NCBI GenBank assembly: GCA_023213395.1
Contig: CM041465.1
Coordinates: 170,073,741 to 170,137,740 of the forward strand
Direction of reading: 5' to 3'
DNA: 64,000 nucleotides
DNA from: Cycas panzhihuaensis
Taxonomy: Eukaryota > Cycadophyta
Made by a program: the position numbers and the translations under genes. Below the pieces are notes generated by a model. That model saw only the letters and a program-made list of their open reading frames with translations. It ran no database searches and was not told the origin of the DNA. Shown here one piece after another: positions 47,607 to 57,570 of this stretch (its first letter is position 1; every line of letters starts with the position of its first letter).

Positions 47607-49623
47607 GTGGAATATTTCAGAATTCAAAGTTTTTTTAATACAGAAATCTAAAGTAGGAATAGTAAAAGGTTTTTATCAAACCCTCTCATATAAATTTTTA
47701 CAAAAAAAATTCTAAAACAAATAAAATAAGAATATATAATTTATTAAAATCCAAAAGTACTCAAAAGTTTTATATTTATGTAAATAAAATTGTGTATCCT
47801 TCAAGGTCTAAGTAAGACTAGAATATTTTTAGAAATTGAACAAGCATAAAGGCATCAAAAGCACTTTTACAATTGATTGCCACTACTTAATTATCTATCC
47901 CTCATTTACATGCTAATCCTATCATAACATAGTTTCTATATTTTCTCCTTCTTCTCTACATGTGATTTGAAGAAGGATTTCAAAGTACTGGGTAGCCAGA
48001 ATTGTAGCCAAAGCTTAAACTCCAAAACCTGCACTACAAACCCTACACCCTCTCTGTTAAGTTAGTAGATGTGAGAATCTTCAGAAGAAGACACCCAAAA
48101 GGTTTACATAAAACTTGAGTGAGAAGCCCCATGTAGCAGCTAGAATGTAGATGCCATAGAACTCCAGAAGAAGGCAAGAAAATTGAATGATGTCCTCAAA
48201 GAAAATGTTAGACAGAAGAGGAGAAGACTCCAAACTATGATTGATGCCAAACATAAAAGAATAAGCCTTTAAATTATGATAGAATTAAGAAGACCACATG
48301 AACTCTAAGTAAGTATCCATCCTATTAGCTGCATACAAAGAGACGTTCTTGAAAACTGAAGAGAGACAAAGATGTAGATGCATTCATGCCCTCATACAGA
48401 GCAAGTTGTTGTATACTTAAAAAAAAACTTGGCCTCAAAACCTTAAAACTCTTTAGAAAACACCATTAATGAAGATGAAGGAGAACAACAAAAACTTCCT
48501 ATCAGTCATACCCACCAGAGAAGCTTGTACACAGAGGACACACTCATAGATATTGCCCAAAGATAAAGAAAGTAAAGCCCACTCGATGAGATATTTGTTG
48601 AAAACCTATAAATCCCAAAATGATTGGGAAAAATGAGACCTAATCCTAAATTTTAAGGTCTATAAAGTTGTCGATGTGAAACTTTATAAAGCCTTGTGTA
48701 TTTTTTTATAAATATAAAAATAATTGAAATGAGATAATTCACTTTTTAGGTCTGCCATTCCCCATATATTATTTTTTTTAATATTTAAACTTAATTAAAT
48801 CATATTGTAACCTAATTTTGGGTTTGCCATGTGCTAGCCCCCTACCCGCTAGCCTCTAATCACATTAGCCTCCCATATGACCTCAATCCAAATTTGAAAA
48901 GGGTTTAACCCCTATTTTAACTTTTTCATTTTAGCATTTTTACAACAAGGGGGTATCTAGGCCTTTTTTATAATAAATTTATCATATGGAGTCTAAATTC
49001 AATTCCAAAAGATATATTGAATTCTTGATTTAGACACAGATGCTCTGACTAGTTACTCAAGCTAATTGGACACCATTTTAACCTACCAAATCTTGTCCAA
49101 AGTCAAGCCTTCTATCGCAACTAGTTAAGTGAAGGTATGCTATTTCATTTGTAAATTTACTTTATAACACCTTAAATTTATTGCTCTAATTTAATAAACA
49201 TCAAATTATTTATCAAATATATTGCATAACTATATCAGTTTTTATACAATTTTTTATTATTTGATGTAGTTTATTAATATTCAATTGAAATCATTGTTTG
49301 ATCAACTGTTTGATATAAATCATAATATAAACATACAACTTCTAATATATTTCATTTAATTTCTCTAATGTTTGATTAAAATTCACATTTTTTTATTAGT
49401 GGCAATAAATGTTTAATGATTAATAGGTTTATTTTTGTGTATTATTTGTAAAATATAAATAATACACTTACTTTCATACATGCAAATAAATCAATGATTA
49501 ATTTTATTTAATTAAATTCTAAATATTGTGATTACTTCTTTTTCACTTAATCTCATTATTTTCTTTTCATTTTCTTCCATTTTTCCATCAATATAATCTC
49601 TAGTCATAGATTTCCTATCCAAA
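47607..49623. other. Cop6 leader, unusually long
   Basis: Two kb separate the primer site from gag with no domain seen. A normal copia leader is a few hundred bases or less, so a foreign insertion is likely, but I could not find its ends. Confidence 0.5.
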
Positions 49624-50560
49624 ATGGCACTCATGCTAAGGACAATCTCTTGTCCTTCAATTGAAGTTCTTACTGACTCAAACTATGCTGACTAGAAACT
49701 TAAAATATCTCAAGTTCTTAAACAACAAAAGATCTGGCGATATGTAACAAGGGAGTTTATAAAATATGATGATACAAAATATGAAGCCTATATGGTCTAT
49801 TTGATGAACTATGATGGAGCCCTAGGTACCATCCTAAACTCCCTCTCACTAGATATCAATAGGAAATTCTTTGAAATAGATGATCTTGCCTACATCTAGC
49901 AAACCCTCGAGAAAAAATATGATAAGGTTGATAAATATTAATTAGCCCTTTTAGAACAATAGATGTATGATATAAACTTTGATGATTATTTTAAAGTTGA
50001 GGATTTCTTAGAAAAAATCTAACTTATCAACAAGGATTTAGGTAATTGCATAAAGTTTTTAACCAAAGTAGGTGATTGTCTATCTTACCATTAGCAAATT
50101 ACCTAAACATTTCAAGCTTTTAAAAGCTACTATACAATAGGCTAATTTCATAGAAATCACCTTTAATTAGCTAATTAATTATCAAACTATGCTAATTCAA
50201 ACTGAAAAACCACAAGATCCTTTATAGGCTTTATTTTTTAAGACAAAACCTACAAAAAGGTTTAAATAAAATAACTTTTAAAGTAATTATAATAATAACC
50301 CTAAGTTTCATAAACCTCATAAAGGTTCTTCTTCTTCTTTTACAAATAATTACAATCAAAACACCAAATATTCTAGATCATTAGAAAATCAGAATATGAC
50401 TAAATAATCATTCTAAAAATGGAATATTGTTACTTCTAACTCTAATTAAATTGTTAATTATGCCTATTACTATAAAAAGAGGTACACCATTGATGTTTGT
50501 AGGAGTAAAATTACTTCTGAAGCTTGGAAAACTTCCAAGGCGATCCAGTCTCGATCCTAG
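49624..50560 (+). pseudogene. Cop6 gag
   Basis: The start at 49624 reads MALMLRTISCPSIEVLTDSN, then KLKISQVLKQQKIWRYVT, a copia gag opening, and FFEIDDLAYI, EKKYDK. A degenerate zinc knuckle (YAYYYKKRYTIDVC) lies near 50457-50500. Stops occur where Trp and Gln are expected (AD*KLK, I*QTLEKKY, LEQ*MYD). Gag would build the particle. Confidence 0.85.
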
Positions 50561-50599
50561 AAACCTAATCACTCTTTAACCACCATAACTTCAACCTTT

Positions 50600-50960
50600 T
50601 CAACTTAATCTACTTAGCCATCTTTATGGATTCTTCATTCTAGTGTATCCCATTACATGATAGGAGACTAAGAATACTTGACTTCTTACTAGTATGATCC
50701 CAACTCTGAAGAGGAAATCTCTTTTGGGAGTGGATCTCAACTAAAAGTCAAAGGAACAAGTGATGTTTCCTTGAAATATGGTTTAATCAAGGATGTATTT
50801 TACATTCCTGATTTGTTACCAAATCTCCTTTTAGTTTATCAAATCTATCAGAAAGACCTTAATGTTAATTTCTAGAAAGATAATTTTATCATCAAATAAT
50901 TATTGAATAAATTTAAACCAATTACTTTAGGACTTGTCGATCATAAAATAGGTCTTTATA
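50600..50960 (+). pseudogene. Cop6 aspartic protease
   Basis: It reads LWILHSSVSHYMIGD at about 50618-50667, where the family has W(I/L)LDSGASxHM(T/C)GD. The catalytic Asp is His and Gly is Ser, so it would be inactive even without stops. LIKDVFYIPDLLPNLLLV follows, the usual protease C-terminal stretch. Confidence 0.88.
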
Positions 50961-50989
50961 GCTTAACAAATCTTCAACATTCTAAAACT

Positions 50990-51820
50990 AAAACCTTCAG
51001 TGCCTTTATAGCAAAATCTGGCCCTGTCAGTAAGCTATGGTATGCCTAGTTTGGCCATATGAGCTATGGAAAACTCTAGTATTTAAGTAAGCATGATATG
51101 GTTTATAGGTTACCCCCACAGCCACTATCTAGGGTGTTTGTGAATCTTGTGTTATAGGCAAACAACACCTAGACCCTTTCCTATATTACACTTATTTTTG
51201 AGCAAAAGTTCAACTTGAACTTGTTCACTGTGATATCTGAGGCCCATTCCAAGTATCTTCATACTCTAGAAGTAGATATTTTATCATAATCGTTAATGAT
51301 TTCTCTAGGAAATGTTGGGTATATATGCTCAAAATAAGGAGTCAAATATTTAACATCTTTGTTGAGTTTAAAACTTTAGTTAAAAATTAAACTAACTCTA
51401 AAATCAAAATCTTTAGATTCAATAATACTAAGGAGTTCCTAAGCAACACGTTTTTTACTTCCTACTACAAGAAGCAAAAACTACAATTCCAACATTCCGT
51501 AGCTTACTTCCTTTAATAAAATGGTGTTGTTAAACATAAGAACTATACCCTTGTTAAAATAACGAGATGCATGCTACATGCATAAGGTCTTAACTTAAAT
51601 TTATGAGCAGAAGTAATTACTTGCTCTAACTACCGCTTAAACTGCTTACTGAGTAAATCTTTATAAAATGTTATGTTAAAATGAAAATAGCCTGGTTATA
51701 AACCTTTTATAAATTACCTTAGAATCTTTGGAAGTATTTCTTTATGTCATGTTCTAAAATAAAAATAATAGAAACTTGACCCCAAAAGTTCTAGCTTTAT
51801 TTTCTTTGGTTTCAGTGAAG
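50990..51820 (+). pseudogene. Cop6 integrase
   Basis: Pre-integrase is seen as LWYA*FGHMSYGKL*YLSKHD (about 51036-51100). The core is partly readable (LVHCD-like region near 51220, FSRKCWVYMLK near 51300, NGVVKHKN-like near 51520). Frames shift several times in the core. The catalytic triad cannot be confirmed. Confidence 0.8.
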
Positions 51821-52199
51821 AAAGGAAAGCTTACTAACTTGTTAACCAAATCACATATAAGATTTCAATATTGTGTGATATTATATTTGATGAAGAAGGA
51901 TCTTCATTAAACACTGCTCATATTAAACTTCTAGTTGAAAATATGTTAACTAATACTTACTTAGTTGACCTCTCTGATAAACAAGCTAAGCCTGAAATAA
52001 TCGTGTTTTTATCAACTTAAGTCAAAAATTGGACCTTAACTGAACCTACTACCTCAGACCCATCTACGCCTAGTTAGCCTACTTCTTCTAAACAACCTAC
52101 TAATAATAGTAAATAACCTATTTAGGCTCAGAAAAATCTTTATGATAAGAGTTCTAATGCTAATAATCTCTCAAATACTAGAAAAACCTATTCCCAGAA

Positions 52200-53000
52200 G
52201 CTTCAAGTTAATTTTACCCTAATGGCCAAAGTCATAGCTAGTGACGAGCCTAAAACTTTTAAAGAAGTAAGTAATAATCCAACATGGTAGCAAGCTATGC
52301 AAATTAAAATTGATGCTCTTAAAAAGAACTCAACTTGGGATCTAGTCACTTTACCTCTTAGAAAGAACTAGGTAGACTCTAAATGGGTTTACCGAACCAA
52401 GTATAACTCAGAAGGAGCAGCTGAAAAATACAAAGCTCATTTAGTAGCCAAAGGTTTTTCACAAGTTGATGGTATTGACTATACTAAAACTTTCACTTCT
52501 ATAGCCAAGATGAACATAATTAAAACCATCACAACTTTAGCAACAAAATTTGATTGGTAGATTCATCAAATGGATGTTAAGAGTGCCCTATTAAACAATG
52601 CCCTTAAAGAAGAAATCTATATGAAACAACATCTTAGTTTTTCCAGTCATCATAATCTTGTTTATAAGTTAAAAAAATCTTTATATGATCCTAAATAAGC
52701 TCCTCAAACTCAATATACTAAAATTGATGACTATCTTTTACAAAATGGATACACTAAGTGTATTAGTGATTCTAATCTCTATTTTCGAAGATAATATGGT
52801 AATATCACCATTTTAATTCTTTATGTGGATGATATTATAATACTAATTCTTTACTTTTTCATATTCTTGAGTTAAAATTAATTCTAATAAATAAATTTAA
52901 AATGATAGACTTAGGTTTATTACATTACTTTTTAGGCTTACAAATTTGTCAATTAGAGTCTAAAATCATTATTTCTTAACCTAAGTATATTATTGACCTA
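52200..53000 (+). pseudogene. Cop6 reverse transcriptase
   Basis: It reads KLQVNFTLMAKVIASDEPK, STWDLVTLPLRKN, KWVYRTKYNSEG, KAHLVAKGFSQVDGIDYTKT, HQMDVKSALLNNALKEEIYM and ILYVDDIII, with the catalytic YVDD intact at 52822-52833. Stops replace Trp (FDW*IHQ, N*VDSKW) and Gln/Arg positions. It is colinear with the Cop1 RT remnant. Confidence 0.92.
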
Positions 53001-53015
53001 ATAACAAGGTTTAAT

Positions 53016-53660
53016 ATGGATAATGCCAAGCCAACTTCTACACCTCTACAATTAAGTATAAAATTAACAATTAATTGTTCATCTCCACCTTGTAATCCTA
53101 CCTTATATTATCAATTGATATGTAGTCTAATTTACTTAATCCATATCCATCCAGATATCTCCTGTGATGTTGTCTTCTATTCCAAATACATGCAAAAGCC
53201 TCATGAATCTCATTGGAAAGTAACAAAATATACTTCTATAATACTAACTTAAAATTGAAAGGATACATAGATTCTAATTAAGCTGGAGATTCTGATGATA
53301 GAAAATCTACTACTGGTTATATCTTCGTTCTTGATTCATCACCAATCATATGATCCAATAAAAAAATACAATCATTGGCTTTATCTATAATGGAAGTTAA
53401 ATATCAAGCATCGTTTGAAGCAAGTAAAGAAACACTTTGGACTAATCTTTATTAAGTAAACATAGTTTGTTTTCTAACTCTTCCATTAAAATTAATGTTG
53501 ATAATCAAGGTGCGATATCTATTGTTACTAATCTTGTTGCACATTCTAGGATAAAACATATATAATTGCATCAGTATTTTATACATAATCTTGTAAATGA
53601 TAATACTATTAATTTATTTTATTGTCTTATAGATTTACAGATTGCAGATATTTTACAAAG
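53016..53660 (+). pseudogene. Cop6 RT end and RNase H
   Basis: The open segment 53016-53252 (MDNAKPTSTPLQLSIKLTIN, then HPDISCDVVFYSKYMQKPHE) is the copia RT-RNase H link. RNase H follows with DSDDRKSTTGYIFVLDSSP, SIMEVKYQASFEASKET and INVDNQGAISIVTN. Stops and short gaps break it. Confidence 0.88.
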
Positions 53661-53743
53661 CTACTGACAGAAGAAACGTTTATAAAACTTTAAGAATTAT
53701 TGAAGATTGAAGAAGTATTCATCAAAGGGGGGTCATTATATTG

Positions 53744-53798
53744 AAGTCTTCTTCTTCTTGTTCTTTTTCTTCTTCTTCTTCTTCTTCTTCTTCTTTCT
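53744..53798. repeat. (CTT)n microsatellite before the Cop6 3' LTR
   Basis: An interrupted then pure run of CTT trinucleotides sits between the RNase H end and the purine tract. Cop1 has the start of a similar pyrimidine run (CTTCTTCTATCTTC) at the same place (about 2195-2215), so the repeat expanded from element sequence. Confidence 0.92.
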
Positions 53799-53843
53799 AT
53801 CTTCTATATCATCTATTGTACAAAATATAATATTAAAAGGAGA

Positions 53844-54321
53844 TGTTAGAATAATGATATCTTTTCATGTATTAATATTATCTTTTAATAAGGTTCCTTT
53901 TATAATGTTACTTTATATTAATTGATTGTATAGTTCATTGAAATGGACAACCACCCATTTCAATGAACCTTTGTCTTCTTTAAAGTATCTCCTCCTAGAT
54001 TCTAAGAGGTTGGTCAAGTTGGTTAAGGATTGGCTAATGAGGTGGAGGCTATATATAGGATAGGGTGGTGTCAATAAAGAGGTAGGGTAAGACCTTCACT
54101 ATTATCATCACTATTACTATAATATATATTTAAATTTAATATATATTATTATTTTAGGAGGTGGTTCTTTTATCCCCACTAAGGGATTTTTTCATTATCA
54201 ATCCAGTGTATCTATATTAATTACATTGTAAATCTATGGTTTTATTATGTAAATATTAATGTATTTGATTAGATTATGATGATGATACCCGTGAATCTCA
54301 AATAAATCCCTCTCTCCAACA
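53844..54321 (+). repeat. Cop6 3' LTR (478 bp)
   Basis: It starts TGTTAGAATAATG after the purine tract AAAAGGAGA and ends CTCTCTCCAACA. It pairs with 47103-47580. Confidence 0.93.
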
Positions 54322-55640
54322 TCTTATAGGGGGAGTTTTAATCATGTATATTATTTACTAGAAATAAATAAGAAATCTACAAAAAAGAGTCTAAAAGTTA
54401 TGATTTATAAAGATAAGTACCTAATAAAGGATCTAAAGAAGTAATTTATTATCATTGTGACTCATAGAGTAAACAATAAATTTTGAGTGTTTAAAAATTT
54501 ACAAAATCTAAATTGATCATATGCCTTTGTTGCCAATGAAGATTATAGTAGTCAATCATGGCATAAAAGGCTATTCCATCTTAACTATTTTAGTATATCA
54601 CTGATAAAATTGTTACAAATGGAAGAATGGTTGCCACAGATCTCATGTTTAAATGTTATATATGAAGGTTGTATATATAGAAAGTAATATAGATATCATT
54701 TTTCTCAAGATAAAGTTATAAGAGTCAAGGATAATCTATAGGTTGTACATTCTAACTTGATAGGTATACTCCCCATCCCTTCCTTACAAGGATCTCAATA
54801 TAACTTATGTTTATAGATGATTATACTAAGAAAACATGGGTGTATTTTCTAAAGAATAAGTTAAAAGTATTTGATCACCTTTTAGAGTAGAAAGTTAAAG
54901 TCAAGAATGAAAGTGATAAGAACATAAACATTTTGAGGAGTAATAACATAAAGGAATATGACAATCATTCCTTTAATTAGTTTTACCTTAAACATCATAT
55001 TAGATAAGAATTCATAGTCTCATATACCCCATAACAAAATGGTATGACAAAGTGGAAGAATCGTGCCATGTTGGAGATGGCAATATGTATAATGCATGCA
55101 TAAAATTTTTCATAGAACTAGTAGGAAAAAGATGTAAGGGTTGTTATTCATGTGTTGAACTAAGTACCAACAAAAATAGTTAGTGGCATAACTCTAGAAG
55201 AGAAATGGATCAATCAAAAGTCTTTTATTGATTACTTTAGAGACTTTAGGTATATTATATATGCACAGATCCCTAATAATAAATGCAAGAAGATGGATCA
55301 TAAGATTTGCAAATAAGCCTCTATAAGGTATTATGATCAGAGCAAGGGGTATAAACTATGGAATCTAAAATTAGAAAAGCTTGAGATTAGTTAAGATGTT
55401 TGGTTTGATTAGTCAATGACATATTATGATATAAGTATCACATCTAAAAGGGTTTGTGATCTATTATTAATACCAAATCATTTTTTGTTAGATGTTTTGT
55501 ATAACGCTCAGAATGAGAATAGGTAAATCAATAAATATATTATTGAACATAAGTTATAGGAGGAGTTTATAGCGATAGTAGGACCCTCTAAGCCATTATG
55601 GGTAAGGAAGATAATTAAAGCATTTGGAGTAGTTGTAGAC
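54322..55640 (+). pseudogene. Cop3 pre-integrase and integrase
   Basis: Cop3 resumes after Cop6. Pre-integrase reads WHKRLFHLNYFSISLIKLLQ and YEGCIYRK (about 54552-54684). Core pieces include LQVVHSNLIG (first catalytic region), FIDDYTKKTWVYFLKNKLK-like residues near 54813-54870, and SYTP*QNGMTKWKN (about 55020-55060). ISRLF-type linker sequence continues to RT. It is similar to Cop2 in order and wording. Stops and shifts are frequent. Confidence 0.85.
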
Positions 55641-55688
55641 CTATTATATGATCAAGAAACTAGAAGTTAGTGTGCTAACCATGCTCTT

Positions 55689-57190
55689 ATGGTTAACACT
55701 ATCCACTACCACAAACCTGATTCTTTTAATGAGGCAAGGAATAATCCTCAATGTAAATATGTAATGGAGGAATTTTCATATTTAGTTCTATTACCTCCAG
55801 GAAGAGACTTAGTTGGTTGTATGTGGGTCTATAAAATGAAGTTTTTCTTTGATGGTGAGGTAGAAACATTTAAGGCCAGACTTGTTGCCTAAAATTTCAA
55901 ACATAAAGAAGGGATATATTATGATGTGACATTTACACCTATCTCAAAAATGACAATGGTTAGGATAATCCTTTCAATTGCAACCAAATTTTAGGTAGAA
56001 GGCACATAAGATAAATGTGAAGTCCACATTCCTTAATGGAGAACTAGAGGAGGGAATTTATATGGTATAACCTTCTAGTTTTATTAAAGAAGCATATGAG
56101 AAGTTTATATATAGTTTGAAGAAATATTTATATGGCCTAAAGTAAGCTCTATAAACATGGTTTGTAGAAGGTGACATGACCTTGAAGGAGGAAGGATTTA
56201 TTATGAGAGATCTAGAGTTGATTTTGTATGTTCAAAAAATTGTTGTATCAATCATATTTACTATTTTGTATATTGATAATTTAATCATTACAAGTGATCA
56301 TCATAAGGTAATTTTGGTGATGAAAACATACTTATAAAAGAATTTTGATATGATTGACATGGAGCTACTCCATTATCTTTTGGGCATCAAGATAGCACAA
56401 CTAGAAGATATGATTTTGGTGTCACAAAGGAAGTATACGAAGCCATTACTTGAGAAGTTCAAAATGATGGATTATAATACTATGCAAATACTATGTGTTA
56501 AAAGAATGAAGGACATCAAGAGGCCTATAGTTGATGGAATACTATAATAAAATTTAGAAGGAAGTCTAATATACTTGACCTATACTAGGCTTGACATTAC
56601 TTATGAGGTTGAGTTGGTCTCTTGATATATGTCAAATCCTTAGGAGCCACATTAGGTTGTAGAAAAATAGATTCTAAGATAATTAAAGTGAACGTTGAAA
56701 CTTGGTATATAGTATTTAAGAGATGGAAATATAAGATTTCAATGTTATAATGCTAATTGGGTGGTGACTCTAATAATAGAAAATCCACTATAGGATACAT
56801 GTTTAGTATTGGGGTTGGACCATTATCTTGGTAATTGAAGAAACAACAAACTATGGAATTATCTTCTACTAAGGTAGATTCTTAGTGACTCCTAGTAGGT
56901 GCTTATGAAGTAATTTGATTGAAATGAATACTTGATGTTCTTAATATTTAAAGGAACATGATGACTTTCTTCTTTGAGTACCATTTGACCATCAAAAAAT
57001 CCTAAGTTTCATAGTCAAACTAAATATATTGAGACACAACACCATTATATTCAAGAGATAATCAAAGTAGGGAAGTTAAATATGGAATATTGTCCAAGTG
57101 ATAATCAACTTATGGATATATTCATTAAGCCACTTACTTAAGACCATTTTAGCAAATTTTACATTAAATTGGACCTCCATGAGATTGCCC
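55689..57190 (+). pseudogene. Cop3 reverse transcriptase and RNase H
   Basis: The clean start 55689-55892 has DSFNEARNNPQCKYVMEEF, LVGCMWVYKMKFFFDGEVET and FKARLVA. Later, the active-site box reads YIDN at 56269-56280 instead of YVDD, losing one catalytic Asp. The segment 56350-56547 (MELLHYLLGIKIAQLEDMIL, SQRKYTKPLLEKFKMMDYN) is standard copia RT end. RNase H is readable to about 57180 (SRKSTIGYMF-like, SSTKVD, HHYIQEIIK). The polypurine run TTGAGGGGGG at 57191-57200 follows. Confidence 0.9.
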
Positions 57191-57312
57191 TTGAGGGGGG
57201 ATGAATCTGCAAAGCCAACTCTAACTCTTTTTTAAGCTTACTAGTTTGTGATACCAAGTTGATCTATGATTGTATCTTGAATCCCAAATCCCATATTTGT
57301 ATTCAATAATAA

Positions 57313-57570
57313 TGTTATCAAATATAGTTATGTGTTAATACGTGGTAGTTGTTAATTCTTTATGTGTTGGTGAGTGGTAAATATGATAGAGCGAAGTGAT
57401 GCTATTTAAGAGATATAACTAAAAGCACACCTTTAGGTAGCCACCATCAATAAGGTGCTCTAGACAAACACTAAGGCTACAAAAGGGCCTAGAGACCTCG
57501 AAGGAAGGATAGGTCATCCTTAAAGGGCATTCATATGTTGGAACACAGGTTTGGGGACTTGTAAATAGAA
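57313..57570 (+). repeat. Cop3 3' LTR (probable, partial)
   Basis: TGTTATCAAATATAGTTA opens a stretch that follows 31626-31850 in order. No purine tract directly abuts it (the nearest is 57191-57200), and the right end is unclear. Confidence 0.5.

Larger units (their letters stand above)
47103..54321 (+). mobile_element. Cop6: full-length Ty1/copia inserted into Cop3
   Basis: Two 478-bp LTRs (47103-47580 and 53844-54321) flank primer site, gag, protease, integrase, RT, RNase H and purine tract. It belongs to the Cop1 family. ATCTT occurs at both edges (47099-47103 and 54321-54325) but overlaps each LTR end by one base, so the duplication is uncertain by a base. Coding frames are long but hold many stops. 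Confidence 0.93.
31626..57570 (+). mobile_element. Cop3: old Ty1/copia host element split by two later insertions
   Basis: Its pieces read continuously in order: LTR-like 31626-31997, gag 33632-34461, protease 46944-47102, pre-integrase to RNase H 54322-57190, LTR-like 57313 to about 57570. The two gaps are exactly Cop4 and Cop6. The protease frame meets gag at the ATCCT duplication and pre-integrase at the Cop6 edge. The end coordinate is approximate because the 3' LTR similarity fades. Confidence 0.8.

Noticed and set aside
53707-53925. 72-aa ORF with a poly-Phe run
   Set aside because: Translation of the CTT repeat running into the Cop6 LTR.
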